DNA of 64,000 nt, taken from NCBI GenBank assembly GCA_910591455.2, contig OU342823.1, forward strand, positions 6,746,001 to 6,810,000, written 5' to 3'. The translations under genes were made by a program, and so were the position numbers. Under the pieces are notes generated by a model. It worked only from the letters and a program-made list of their open reading frames with translations. It did no database searches and was not told where the DNA came from. Each line of letters opens with the position of its first letter. Position 1 is the first letter of the stretch. Below are positions 22,965 to 36,924 of this stretch, in pieces. The stretch comes from Pholis gunnellus (lineage: Eukaryota; Chordata; Actinopteri; Perciformes; Pholidae).

Positions 22965-25900
22965 AGTTCTGTAAACCTTACTCACCTGGTAACCTTTAGT
23001 TTAGCGATTAGCTGGTCTAGACGTCCGGGGTAAAACAATTTGGTTGTCTTTTTATGACATGAGCATTGTTATAAATTTAAAAGAAAGCCCCGTCTTGCTC
23101 AATGAAATGATGTGCATACATGCTGCAAAGTGAATGTTACCTAAGTGTGCTGGATATTAGAAGAAACAACCGAACAAAGCAATAGCTTTGTGTCAGATTG
23201 CAAAACAATGGCCAACAATACACTTGGCAGCACAGGCCATATCACGCGGAAATGGTAACAAACTGACAATAGAGATGGGTTGAGTTATGTGAATCCAAAC
23301 CCCCATAATGCTCCTATAACAGCTTGATTTGTCAACACTACAATACGGCAGCATGTGAATCCACTCTGCTCATATCACACATTTGGACATGCATGCAAAC
23401 ACCACAAAGACAAAAACAAGGAAGGAGATCTGTCAGTTTTTTTAGTTTTTTTTTTTTAGATTGTTTTCATGCAATCGTTATTTATGTCCGAGGGCAGGGG
23501 TTTTCATACTCCATTATTTCCAACAGGCTGTTCAATTTCTGCAGGTCGTGCAACTGCAGTGATCAGGTGGCCACATTGTAGTGTATTTATGTGTGATTGT
23601 GGAACACGATGCCTCATTAGACCTTTAGTGCCCTGGCTCGCCTCAGTCCCATCCAAACACAATAGCCCATCTTATTATATCTATCTCTCGCCCACCTGAC
23701 CGCTCCATGGAGAGCCCTGGCAGCCATAGTCAAGCTGTTCGAGATCATGGGGGACTGGGACCTTTTGTACATTGTAACATCTGCACACTGGCTGTCTGTG
23801 ACAAGGTCTGGCGCTGTGATCTCCTCCAAAACAGCTTTTTTTTTCACCTGCCTCCCTGAACTCTCTCTGCTCTCTCTTTCCCTCTCATGTCCCTGCTTCA
23901 TTTTTTTGCCTTACTCTCAACAACCACAGATGGGCTGTATATATAACCACTGCCACTGACCTTAGTTGAAATTACTCAACATTATTCTGTTTTTCCTGCG
24001 GACCATCTCTATATATTCCCTCTGGTTTTGCAGGCTCTTATTTTTGCCTCTTTGCCTTTCTTCCCCAATTCACTCCCGGACCTCCTGTCTGGAAATACCC
24101 GTCTCCTCTACCCTCTCCTCTGCAAGCGTGTCTCTCATCTCCTAAGTACTTCCTCCCTCCCTCTCTCTAACACACACACACACACTCCTCTGTCTCCTCT
24201 ATCACCCTGCCTGCGAAGCTAAAGCTGTCTGGCTCCCCACCTGCACAGTGCTGGGAGATTGCTGACTTACAGTACAGTATATTCTGCCATGGAATGCAGC
24301 ATGGGGAGATACTTATATACAAAAATGGGAAAAGGCAGTACCGGTATTACACCTTTTTTCTATGAGACAACCTTAAGTGACGGAACAACTGTAAAAATAT
24401 CAGGCTATCATGCATGTCTGTGTCATCTGGTATGCTATTGAACAGCTTGTGGTAATCAACTAATCCTTCAGGAAAGCAAAACGTCATATTTTTTAGACAT
24501 GATTAAAATAAGTGAAATGAAAAATTCTAAGGATTTTAAGGTTATAAGACAGACATCTGATGTAGATCACCTACTCATGACTGGAAAGACGACATTGCGA
24601 AATCCGCCAAGGTCAAAGAGAGTTTTGATAAACGTGTTCTTAATTGGTCGGAGCACCACAGAAGGTAAATTACAGCAAAGAGCGCAGACACTCCATCACG
24701 CTTAGCTAAAGTTACGGAGGCTGCAGTCAGATTTGTTGTGACACACCCCTGCCGACAGGAACCTGCAACCAGTCAGGATGACTGATCACCAAGATGTATC
24801 CAGCAACTTGTGAATCCATAGATGCTTTTTTTTCTCAATACTTTCAGTCATAATTAATGAGTGAATCAAGCCAAATTAAAAAAAAAGAACAGAAAAAAAG
24901 CACAACTATAGACAGCCATGGTATTATGATGCGTGCAAATCTACAACATGCTCTCAGTGATATCAGAAATAATGATGGTGTAGCTGAGTTACTGCCTGTT
25001 TGGATTGACGTTGCAAGGTGTTGCAGCAGACGTTGACCTGGTTTAACATTGACAACCTTTATTGTATACATCTCCATATTGAAATGCATTAACAGGGTGC
25101 ATTTTCTGATGCATGCCGATGTCAGCCTTTTAAATCACGCAACATCTTTGCCATCATTCAATTATTAAGGAGTCATACATTGGCAAAAGGATGACCTGCC
25201 AGAAGGCAGAAAAAAATAATAACTTTGGTTGAAAAGAGAGTTTTCTAAGAGAATGTATCTGGGGCGCAGACTGTCCGTGGTGGATGAAATGCAGATTGTA
25301 TTACTGTCAATTAACCTTCACCTGAGTCTACTGTCTCCTCCACTTGGATCCTCATCTAGACTGCTGTTTAGAAGTATCACCACATTTAAATGGGGTTATT
25401 AACAAGAGAACACTCTGTTATTTCTTTATTTCACACTGTAAAGTGTCACTGAGCTTTCGGCTACGTGAACACAATCACATAATTAGTGAGAGTGTGACCT
25501 GATACTGATGTCAGGGCTGACTGTTATCGGCAAGTAGATTTCAGCTTGTTTACACTTGAGCTGCTTCATTATCAACCAGAACATATAATAGCGAAGGCTT
25601 TCCTGTGGAATCCATGTCATTACACTGTTGCTTCTGCATGTGAACACTCTTAGCTGCCTGGCATCCCACTCTTCAGCACACGCTCTTATGATTAATGAGT
25701 CATTCTGTCAGTGGGGCCGTCTGCAGCTCATGTCAACGACACCGACTGCGTGTGCTCTCGCGCCATCACACACATTACCTCGTCTACACTGGCTGCACAG
25801 TCCAAACATCACAGTCCAGCGGATGAACTCGTCTGCGGTAGATTGAAGAGGGGGAGGGGAGGGGGGGGGTGTGTGTTAGAAAAACACACCACTCCCACAT

Positions 25901-28900
25901 GAAAGGACCCAAATTAATAAGATTAAGCATGAATAGTGTGAAAACAAAGCTCTATCCATCTCACTTTCTTCGGTCTGGTAATGGCACCCAGTGTCGGGTA
26001 GTAATAGCCTCTCTCTGCCACGCAGGGAGCAGTCACATACTAATGAATGCTGCCATTTGTATGCTCAAGCAGCTTCGGAGGGTCTATCAAAGCAAATTGC
26101 TTTATCTGGAATGAACGTAACCCCACCAGTGACTGGGTTTTGTAAATAAACCATTATCCATCTAAGGAATAATTACATCGTTAATGTCAGCATGTTGCAG
26201 GGCCTTACTGGCCCCGTCTAGACAGCTACCTGAGCCTACAGTAATTGATCAACTTAGCATACCTTATAATGTGCACAGACCGGTGGTTGTAGAGGTTACT
26301 GTGCTGGAAATTAGTCAAGCGATCTACTCCTGGATATTAAGGATGTGTAGAAATGTGGAGGCAAGGATGCAATTCTAGTTTATACAAATATCCAAGCTGA
26401 CAGAGACAGACTTTATTATGGGATTATAGCTTTCTCTTTTTGTATTGTACACACAACCCAATTCAAGTTTTCTGTGCATGAACCATGTGAAATGAAGTTC
26501 CACATTTCCCCAAATGAAGTGGTCTCTTAAGTTGAAGCAGGCTAATTCAGCAGATTTCTTATTAGCTAGCATTACCGCCCCAGAATTGTTTTACCTCCAT
26601 CAACCAGTGAAGTTGCAGTTTACCTCCATGTCTGTCCAAAATAGCATCACTTCATTTGATCCTTTTAGACATTTGTGTGAAATTAGAATAAAAAACGAAA
26701 ATTCTATTCAATTCGTCAGCCGGCCACGGTGCCGAGGCATACAAATATGTTTCATAACATGTAGGCTTTTGGTAGTACTGTACTTGCATGTATATAATGT
26801 TCATCTCTGTTCATTTGGCAAATCTATAATGTGGTAATTGCAAGTTTTAATAATGATGCTGTTGCTACAGTGAAGGACTATGAGGAAAACAAACATATTA
26901 AAGTTAGTTTTTTAAGATAATACTTAAATTTAGCTGGAACACTGTCCTTATGTTGACAGAACTCTGATTGACATCAGAAGAACTGTAAAGCACACCGTAT
27001 ATTATGTTGATTTTGTGTATCCCGCCTGTTTGAAACTCAGAGCTTTTTTGTAATCATTGTTTTAAAAAGTGCATTTTTGGATCATAAATTAATAAGAAAT
27101 AAGGTTTCACTGTGTATATGATAGTATAACTTTGGTGCAAGGCATAGTGTACTAAAAATGCTCAATTGTAGTGTTTGTATAAAACAAAAGCAGTACTCCT
27201 CTTTAAAATGTGATTTCAACATCTGCGTGTTTGCCATTGATGTTTATGCATGGTGGTAGGAATAGGTCATCCCACTGTGTGGGTGTGATTGTGTGTGAGT
27301 AAAAGAGACTGGGCAGGCAGCAGTGAGAGACGTTTACCATGGTGGCCTTCACATATTACCATGCAGGGAACTATAGCAAACACAGCCTCCAGATCATATG
27401 CACAGGGTGAGAAACTGGTGTGTGATGGAACCTCTCCTTTGAACGATACGGCTTTTCTTTTCTCTCTTAGTCAGGCAAAGACAAGACGTGGCCCCGGATG
27501 TGTTCAGACAGGCTGGGGATTATACATGAGCTCGGTTACATTTTTCCTGACTTTTGAAACACCCAACATATTTTTTCAGCCAAGTCAGCAACAACTGACA
27601 GCATCATTCACTTGGACGGGTGAGATGTAGTTGTTCATAATCTCTCATTCTGTGTTCTGTATTCCACTGACGGGGGAGAAAGGAGGAAGGTGAATGGTGA
27701 TGATTGAGTAGGAGGAGAAGAAGGCAAAGGTGGATAAAGAAAATAATTGACAGAACTGTCCCACATACATCAGCCTCTGAAGTCCAGAATCCAATGCAGC
27801 CACTGCTTCTTATTCGTATTGTGTGACATGCAATATCCAGCAACCAGGAATGGCCCATCATATGTTTGCTTTCTTTCCATTGACACTTTTTTCTCGCCTT
27901 GAATAAATACAGGATACACCTTGCTCTCTGGGATTAGTTCATTTCATTTAACATCACACATTGATACATACCTATATGGAAAAATCCACGGGTGGGATTT
28001 ATTTTTGACAGCAACTCGTCCAATTTAATCTTACTTCCAGTAAATGCATTACGAGCAAATGTTATCCCTTTCTTTATCCAGCATTATCCGTAAGAGGATT
28101 TGCTGAGTTACGCCCTGTTACATACAAGTGAAGAGCTAACAGTGTTCATCCAGATGCTCTCCAGATGCTATCACAAGCCTTTAGCTTCTCAACAACCCCT
28201 TGGTGGATAAACCTGTGTGAAACCTGTCTAAGTGAGGATGAAGAAGCACGTGGTGATAGCCTGGTGTTTACATGTGTTAGCAGGCGCTCCGGATGAATGA
28301 ATGACTCATCGCATTGTGAGGTAAGTGTCAAAGCGAGGGAACGCAGCGGGCAGAGAGGAGCCTGACTGCACCACGTCGATGGCGTGTTAATTAGCAAGCA
28401 ATCACACAGGCTGTGTGTTTAGAGGTGTCACCACCAATTTGATATCTCCAGCTTGGATTGTTGGTATCTCCTGACTTCCGCTGTGAATTGGAGATTTCCT
28501 AGTCATGCTGCTAACGTCGTGAATGTGTGCTGGTTTTAAGGAGGCAGAAGAAAGACGTTTCTCTTCTTTTCTTTTAAATGGATGGATATTAGTCGACGTT
28601 TTAACATGCAGTGTGGAAGGAGAGCCTATTCTTCCCTTAAATGTTGTCCGGAATTGATAATTGCCTCGAGTTGAGTACTGTTCCTTACTTTGTTGGCAAT
28701 GTAATTGGATCGTTGCATGATGTGAAATTGTTATCCATAATGCACCTACCATTTCTCCACGCTTGTGATGTGTTATTAAATTCCTGTCCTTGGTCTCTTT
28801 GTTGTGCCTGGAGGTTTCCAACTGTCAAATTAACCATTTGCCTCTTTGAGCCAATACACTGAACGTTGCTGTCTCTTTTCCACTTTGCAGGTACAATTTG

Positions 28901-31023
28901 GCAGTGTTTTTGAATTCGGCAGGCTCATGCAAATTCCTGCAATTAAAGCAATATCCAGGAAACATTCCCTGGAGGTCCTACTTATTGTCTCTTTTGGTAT
29001 AACGTCGTGTTGCTGGGTTTGTGCTCATGATGAAAGACTGTGTTGGATATAGTTTTCACGTAGCACCATTAACGCTGTTCATTCATCACACATTCAAGTC
29101 CATTCCATTGACTTTAGCATGATACACTGGCACATACACACCTCTATTCATTGTGCTGATGGTGTTCCTGCGAACGCTTTGATGAGCAAGAGCAAAACAT
29201 CTATATAAAAGGCAGCACAAAAGAAAAAGAAAAGGCCTACAAGCAGCTGAGAACAGAGATTATGGGTCAGAATCTGAATCCTAGCAGGAAATTAAAAAAA
29301 ACAAGTATGCAAAGCATGCCGCATGGTGTTGTCTGTGGGAAACGAAGTGAGGGGAAGAGCACGCGCACACTGCCTTTGTGTTATAAACAAAGTGATAATA
29401 CCCTGGTTGTACTTCACCTGTATTTAATGTCTGTGCAGGGAGCCAGATATGCTAATGTGACACGTATGTGAGGAGTATGAACAATTGCTCAGCCAAGCCC
29501 TTCTCCCTTGGGGAGTGTGTGCTGCAGAGTGGTAGTCCTCGGTTTTGCAAACAGTTCTGCAGCCAGGGTGCAGTGAGCATTCTGAAATAGTGGTTAATTA
29601 AATGCAAAAAACGGGATTAGCGCAGTGCACTCCATTCCTTGTTCTCCGTGTGATTCTAACAACACGATTTGGGCCTGCTAAAGCCAGGGATAAAGAGAAC
29701 TGCTGTGTAGCACTGCAGAGTAGATTACATAAGATTAGGACACACACACACACACATTTTTGCAAATAATTACCGCCCACAACTCTCTCAATAGATTCCT
29801 CCAGGTTTTTGTCACTGGACCTTATTGAATATCACACAAGTGCTGTTCAGTAACTGTGTGTTCTGACAGGAGAAAATGGCAATAATGGTAGGACACTTTT
29901 ATGCTGAGGCTGCACTATCACAGCTGGAGCCGGGCTGTGTTGCTAGATCTACAGAAAAGCACCCGTCCTTTTTTCCCTTCTTTCCATCACATTGAGCAGT
30001 AAATTACCTTCACATACTGCAGATGAGGACAAGAGTAATTATAAGTTAGCATGAAATTCCTTTATTCTGAAGCTATTTCTTGCAGCACATCAAAGAACAA
30101 CCAGGGCTTAGTTACAGAGAAAGTGCGCCGTAGATGTGGCCGATAAGAACTGTGTCTTTTGTGTATCCTTCCAGGAAGGTTATCAACCCAAAATGAAAGT
30201 AAGCCTCTACCTTGTTTCTTGATTAGATCAGAATGCAATTGACACAGTTTCATCAAATACACTTCCTCGCCTCAGATGAGGCATTTTCATAAAATGACCT
30301 CTGGAGAGTTATTCAAATCGCAAACTGCCAAACCATGAAAAACCATATCTCGTTTGATTATTGCTGTGCCCGCTGTGGTGGACCACGACTTTCCACCAGT
30401 GATGACTTGACCAGTGTTCTCTTGACACACATATCTAAACTAACAAAGTCAGTGGTCAATGGTGAATTCTTGAACTCATGAGCAAAAATAGCACAACCCC
30501 ATGCAGTACATCATCACTTAATATTTGCTCCAGCAGGTCCAAGGGAGTAACCGTGAATGTATTGCTATGAAAGGTGGATTTCATCCCAGTTGTATGAAGT
30601 AATGTGCAGGGGAGAGGTTTGAAGTCATCAAAGCATATAATCAGTAATCAAAAGCCATGCTGGCTGTAATAGCCTTTGCCTGCTGGTGGATTGAATTTGA
30701 ATGTGCTATAATGACTGGGCTTTGAAAGCCTTTCACAGTGCTTAATCACCTTGGATAATTAAGACGACAGTACTTTAATGTACAGACAGATATTCCACTG
30801 GTTGCAGCTGAGACATTAGACATAAGAATTAATGGAAAATAGCAATAGTTGCTTTACCTATGGATGCATTCATAATGGATTAATTATACTGCATGTATAT
30901 TGATCATAAAAAGTCATTCCTTGCCCTTTGGACTTTTTCAAGTGTATTATTGAATTTATTTTCAGCAGTATGCAAAGTTTTGCATGAATAACTCAGCAGG
31001 AGTTCCACTCTAGCACATGTCCG

Positions 31024-31028
<5 letters not shown>

Positions 31029-31060
<32 letters not shown>
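31029..31060. repeat. (TA)16 microsatellite
   Basis: Sixteen uninterrupted TA units follow GTGTG. Confidence 0.95.
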
Positions 31061-31061
<1 letters not shown>

Positions 31062-31264
31062 CATACAGCTGTACAGCATACAGAGGATAATTACTGTAAT
31101 TTCCATTTGGCATGTACCATGTGCATACATCTTGCCCTGTCACTAATGGAGTTGGCAGCAATCATTATTATTAATTTTGTTGTCATGCTGTTAAAATTGT
31201 AGGCTATGCCTGCATAGAAAATCTATAATTTGGCTATACTATCACCCGGTCAAAAGAAACTAAC

Positions 31265-31385
31265 GAACAATGGGCCTCATGCAAGAACCACTCGTACGAA
31301 CAGATTAGTTCTGAAGTAGCTTGTTCGAGTGAGAACGAGCTGCATTCACCAACTTTCTCCTACGTTACTTACGAGTGGTCCAGAC
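31265..31385. repeat. Foldback (MITE-like) repeat with 10-bp inverted arms
   Basis: ACCACTCGTA (31287-31296) is the exact reverse complement of TACGAGTGGT (31370-31379). The left side starts GGGCCTCATGCAAGAAC, which resembles the opening of several teleost non-coding repeats (GGGCCTCATTxA type). The inside is rich in CGAAC/GTTCG words. It is probably a small non-autonomous element, but the outer ends and target duplication are not resolved. Confidence 0.55.
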
Positions 31386-32299
31386 TTGACGTAGAAGCCA
31401 TGTGCCATTTGTCCGCTTTTATCTAAGCCTTTCACTAATGGATTGTATATTTCATTACCCTATATAAATTACACTTAATAAATATGTTGACATTATCCCG
31501 TTTGCAGTTTGAAATATAGGCTATTATGACTTTCATGTATCCTAACAATATCACCAGTAATCTAAATGGGCTATTGATACTATTGTATAACACTACAATA
31601 TCAATATAAAAACAGCTCACTGCAAATCAAATTATTATTTATGTCAGAACAACCCTCAATATAACCTTTGATATAGGACATATTGGGCAGGACGCGTAGC
31701 CTTGTATGATGTTATATGCTAATCATATAATCATCTTTAGCTGGGCTTTTAAGTGACATAACACATGTGCCCTCAAGTTCAAAATGCTTTCTTGGGCCAC
31801 AGGACGTCTTCAGCTCATCGGCAGCAGTGACCGTGAATAGCTCACTGTGTTTCCAAACTCGGCTGTTTTCAACACAGTTTGTTTTTGTTGCTGTTTTCTA
31901 CATGTAACTGATCATTTCAGAGGTTTGAGTGGTACTTTGCAGCACCCTGGTGTTGGGTCTATATAATTTGATCAAAGTAAACAAAATAGACCATTTTGCG
32001 TAAATGATGTGCTTTGTTGCGGGACTTTTTAAATTAGGGCCTGCGGCATTATCATGGAATTGCTATACATTTCCATCACCCATTCTATTTTGTGCTTCCT
32101 GGAATCAACAGATTACAAACAGACACTGTACTGAAAACACACTGGTGGTATGGCTCTATAGATATGCGTCCGTCTGTCCACTACTTGGTCCAGAATAAAA
32201 TCCATACATCAATATAACTATAGAATAGATTGTCGTGCAATTTGTACAAACACTCATGTTTTATTATTATTATTATCAATTGTTGTGTTCCTTCTTGTT

Positions 32300-32430
32300 C
32301 AGTTTGCGACGTTTTTCCTAAATCCAACTAAACCTAACATTCCTTTTGTTGCATAAACCTATTGTTGGTTTTGTTGCCTAAACCTAAACCTACTTTTTAC
32401 ACATCGCCATGCGCTGTTAAGAGGTCGTTG
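32300..32430 (-). repeat. Dispersed repeat family II, copy at 32.3 kb
   Basis: On the - strand it reads GTAGGTTTAGGTTTAGGCAACAAAACC, then a partial second TAGGTTTATGCAACAAAAGG unit and TTAGTTGGATTTAGGAAAAA. It matches the TTAGGAAAAGATC side of the copy at 18805. The ends are approximate. Confidence 0.55.
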
Positions 32431-33270
32431 TCAGTTCATGTATTTCTGTGAGATGGCAACAGCTGCGCAAAAATTTACGTTGACATGTGTGGTTTTAAGT
32501 TCATTCAATAATTGCCTTGAATTTCAGACAATCACATCCTCCCTCAGGATGAGCAGTAATATCTGTGGCTACCTCACAACCCTTCATATAGTGCCATCAT
32601 CATCAATAATATATGATGATCAAATCATTTATTTATGAACAATAACCTGCAAAACCAATGACCTCAGCCCCATTAGTACTTTGTGTTCAGTCAAGCATGG
32701 TAACATGCAAAACCAAGACAGTTAACACGGTATAACTAACACATGCTAAACATAAGCATGTTAACAAAGCTTTTTCTATCTAGTATCTCGCTTTTTTGAT
32801 GTTTTTCTACCTGTGTTTATGAATTCGGTCCCTCTCACACCACCTCGCTCTCCCTGTAGATCAGGCAGCTAAAATATAATACCGCAAATGTGATTGATAA
32901 CACTACAGGCAAACTTACTGTGCATCCTCGGCTTCTCTGGAATTGGAAAAGATCTAACAAAGAAACTTCAGCCCCCCGTGAGTGAAGGTCAATCTAAAAC
33001 AGGCTGAGCGGTACTTTCTGGAGGGCAATACCACAGTGCTCTTTCCAATAAAAAGCTTGAATTAAAAACCCATTCAGGTGGCCACAATTGCATCCTCCCA
33101 CGTTATCAGCTGTCGGATGTGATGAGTGACCCTGGGGTCATCACCCTGGCCACAGAGACCATCGATTCTGCTGTCGCGGTGGTCAGCAGAGGGAATGCTG
33201 TTGTGTTTATTGCCATTGCATCCCTCAGGAAAGCTTTAATGAGCTATGCGGACAGTAAAGCTGTAATATG

Positions 33271-33287
33271 CACACACACACACACAC
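33271..33287. repeat. (CA)8 microsatellite
   Basis: An uninterrupted CA run lies just before the locally duplicated block at 33296. Confidence 0.9.
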
Positions 33288-33295
33288 CTGTGCTT

Positions 33296-33487
33296 AAATT
33301 AGACAAATTGTCTCATGAATGAGATTTTGAAGGGCTTTAATTTTGGAATCCTACATCAGAATGTCCTGGTTCTTTCAGAATGAGACCTTGAGGTGGTCTG
33401 CTATTAGCCGGTTTTAAAGTTATTTTGTAACAATGCACCATTGTCTCTAAAATCTCATTTGAAATTAGACAAATTGTCTCATGAATG
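33296..33487 (+). repeat. Perfect 26-bp direct repeat flanking 140 bp
   Basis: The 26-base word beginning AAATTAGACAAATTG and ending TCATGAATG occurs identically at 33296-33321 and 33462-33487. The core GACAAATTGTC is itself a palindrome around one base. AATGAGATTTT just inside the first copy (from about 33318) reappears inverted as AAAATCTCATT at 33450-33460. It is either a local duplication or the flanks of a small insertion. Confidence 0.9.
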
Positions 33488-33769
33488 TGATTTGAAGTGA
33501 GCTCATTAATGAGATCCACCTCTTCCCAAGTTCCTAAAAGCATCGACTACCAGGGAATGGAGATCATACTGTGTGAGTCACCAGAGAGAAGAAATCCTTT
33601 GTAAGCATTGGGTAATGAAGCTGTGGCAGAGATCAAGTCGAGGGGCAGAGAGGCTAACTGTAAGTCTCTAGAATCCATAAAATCAGTGGGCCGTTGAACG
33701 CAGTCCTTTTTCTGTTTGCTGGGTTGGATGTTGGAACTGGGGGAACTGTGTGTTTAGAAAGTTTTGTAT

Positions 33770-33782
33770 GGGGGGGGGGGGG
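33770..33782. repeat. G13 homopolymer
   Basis: An uninterrupted run of about 13 G follows TTGTAT. It is a sequencing- and replication-sensitive tract. Confidence 0.9.
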
Positions 33783-36291
33783 ACAGGTTTAAAGAAGGGG
33801 AGCACATTCGTGAAATTAGTAAAAATGTGTAAAGACTTATTTAAAGCCCTGGTCTCTGGTCTCTACCCATTCGGCCCGTTCAGTAATCCTTCCATACTGA
33901 TAAACCAGGTACCTTTCACCTTCTGACTCTGGTAGTGGTGGCACCAAAGGGGGGATATCAGATGGGGGGAATCAATTTACATCTGAGCCTCTTTAGTTGT
34001 GTTTTCATTCAAAACTTTTGCAATAAACTGCCCACTAGACATCAGCTCTCACTAATCAGACATTCAGCCGTGGGCGGACAAAACAACACCAGACTTTTAT
34101 AGTGTACTTTTTTTCGAACCAGACTGCAGTTGGACCTCCAACATTATACATAATGACATGGTGCTAAAAACAGCACGAAGAAGAAGCATCTCGAACTGTA
34201 ACACAGCTGCCGTCGATACTGAAGATGTTTAAGTGAAATGTTTAAGTGAAAACACCTACTGAAATGCAGCCGTGCACCTGTTACCATGATTATCATAAAA
34301 TGTTACATAATAGGAGAATGAAAGTTCTTCTCCAGACACATTTCAAGACATAAAAACACTTTATGGTGGTTTTTCCCACAAAAAAGGTTACTTACTACAT
34401 GACAAAATCTGAAAAAGCACATTCACTTCTTCCCCCTCATTGAATCACAAACACATCAATGGCTTATATTTAGGGTGAGCAGATGAAAACAGCCTTTTAG
34501 TTTCAAACAGCACATACATCACTCTGAAAGCTGAAGCTCAAACATCCAATCCAAACACACAATATATATATATTCTTTTATTTAGCTTCCAACTATTGTC
34601 ACACACATGCTCCATCACAATCCTTTGGTTGGTCTGCTTTGTGTTCATACTACACAGTCACCAGGGTTTGCTTGGAAGCAGCCCGGCATTACTTTCAGTG
34701 TTTTTGCTTCGTCTTCAACAGCATTTGAAGTGCAGCTTTATCATCACCAGCCAACAGACCGAACCAAAAGAGCACACGCACCAGTTCGTCCACACCAAAC
34801 AGCTTAGGTGTGAAAGCAACCGGAGAGATCTTAACAAGAACTGGCTTCATCATTGATTTCAGATTCACAGCTGCAGATCATGACAGTCTAATAGCTTGGA
34901 ATATTACCCGGCACTAGCACGCTCGCAGATTGATAATGCATGGGATATAGTTGCATCAGATATAGCGTATTGCTAAATGAGAGAAATGCTCCGACGTTCA
35001 TCATGTTCAATCTCAGACTGCTCTTTGCTTTGAGTGCAGTGTGGTTACAGCCCAGGCTGAAGTACAATACGGGCTATAATCAGGATGCCTTCAACACTGC
35101 CAATGTTGAACCCGCAGACAGATGCAACCGCAGAAGCTAAATGGAAGAGAAACAGGTGTTTCATTCAAACAATTTAAACACAGAAGTTAAGTTAATTGGA
35201 ATACAATCAAGGACGGAAACAGCAAAGTGGAGATAGAACGAGCAGTGTGCCAAAAACGTTTATTAGAAAACACTTGAGCTCTATAAAAAAGGGTTATTTG
35301 GGTGCCTGCCATAATAATTAACCAATTAAGCACGTCTGAATAATTGATGTGCTGTGTTTCTTAGCTTTGGTTAATTCCTTCACATGAATTAACAAGCATC
35401 GGGCTTTCATGTGAGCCATGCGCACGCTCCTTTAGAGAGGCAGCGAGCTGGCCAGATTGAGACGTTTTGATGTGGAAGTTGTCAGGGTTAATTCATTCAT
35501 TGGAGGGATCAGTCTCTCACATCATGTTTAAATGGCTTTAAAAGGAAACAAAAGGGACAATTAGCGGATGTTAACAGGGCCACAGAACAATAAAACAGTT
35601 TGCTGTGATGGATTTGAATCACCAGTTAAAACTGATAGAAAAGATGAGGGCATACTGACGTTTCATGGTTCAAACCTTTTTGATAGACTTTGAAAAATCA
35701 ATAGCTAGTTTATCACATACGGTGAAGCAGGTGTTGATCTTTGAGTGAAAGAGTGAGACTCTTAAAGATCCTGGAGAATTACCCGAACCCAGTCTTCACC
35801 CTCCTATGTAATGCTTTACGTTATGGGAACATGCATTTTGTCCACATAAGGAAGGCGAGTGTCCACAATTTGATTGTGTGAGCAAATTTTGCAGGATCAT
35901 TTATTTCTTTTGTTTGATTCCAGTGACAGTAAGTCTCCGGGACAGGCGTCTTCAGGTCTTCAGCTGACAAACTGCAGCATTGATACTGGCATTCTCTGAG
36001 GTGTCATGGGGTGTTCGTTTGATGGCACACTGTCTGCACAAAACCATCTTTCCTGATATCAAAAATCTATTGGAACACTTTAATGGAATGCATAAAAAGC
36101 TTTATTTCTTAAATTCATAATAAAAAAACGTAAACAAACATGTCTGATTATTCTGCCTAATTTGTTTCCACAATTATGTCCACTATTATGCTGCCTATTC
36201 TCTGTTTTAAACCTTGCTCCTCTTACGAATCATGCGCAAAATATTCTCACCACAGAATGGCATAACTAGAAACAATGATGAGATTGACAGT

Positions 36292-36294
<3 letters not shown>

Positions 36295-36321
<27 letters not shown>
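36295..36321 (+). repeat. (CAG)9 triplet repeat
   Basis: Nine perfect CAG units. One frame gives polyglutamine inside a 77-codon open frame (36214-36447), but no splice signals, homology or coding composition support a gene. It is best treated as a microsatellite. Confidence 0.95.
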
Positions 36322-36323
<2 letters not shown>

Positions 36324-36924
36324 CTACCACAGAGATGGTATGAAGATTGAACTGCTGGGAGTCTCCATTTTCCCACCATGCTGCAAGGAATCGCACTGTG
36401 GACTGTTTTTGTTGGATTCTCTTGCCTGTATGGCACTGTTTGTGTGACAACGGGGGTTTAAAAAATGTTCAAACGGAAACTGACGGGACTGATCCTGGAA
36501 GATGACAAAAAGAGGGCGTACTATGAGACAATATATCATTTGCTGTTGTTATAATTTCTAGAAATGGTAGCTAGTACTCCAACCACTTCAGACTGTTTGC
36601 CTCCTGCTTTGGTACATTTGACAGAAAAGTGGAGACACTTTGGCAGATGAACAGGACAAGGGGTATATTAACAGCAGGCACACACTCACTTCACTGTTGT
36701 ACTGGTGTGAGAGCTTGCCTGTGACCATGCTTATTGTAATGTTTAGGCACACGGTGGGGCAGGCTGAGTAGAGTCAGTGCACAGATGCAACACATCCTCA
36801 ACTCCTAACTCGTCAAATACTGCAGCTTGGCCATGTGGCCTTACGCTTTAAACTTTGGGGGTCTGGCTACCCCTGTAGCCTCAGTTTTAAACGTGTCAGT
36901 GACGGCGAGTCTGTATCTGCTTGT

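Larger units (their letters stand above)
20902..31264. other. Intergenic DNA, no gene seen
   Basis: There are only short frames on both strands. Items seen are a TTAGGTTTGGGCAACAAAAC word (21818-21836) running into (TA)11 at 21837-21858, a foldback at 22943-22964, a CA run near 24174, a G-run near 25860-25868, a repeat-like stretch at about 26560-26870 (TTTACCTCCAT words), a CA run at 29740-29756 and a TA tract at 31029-31060. No structural RNA was recognised. Confidence 0.55.
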
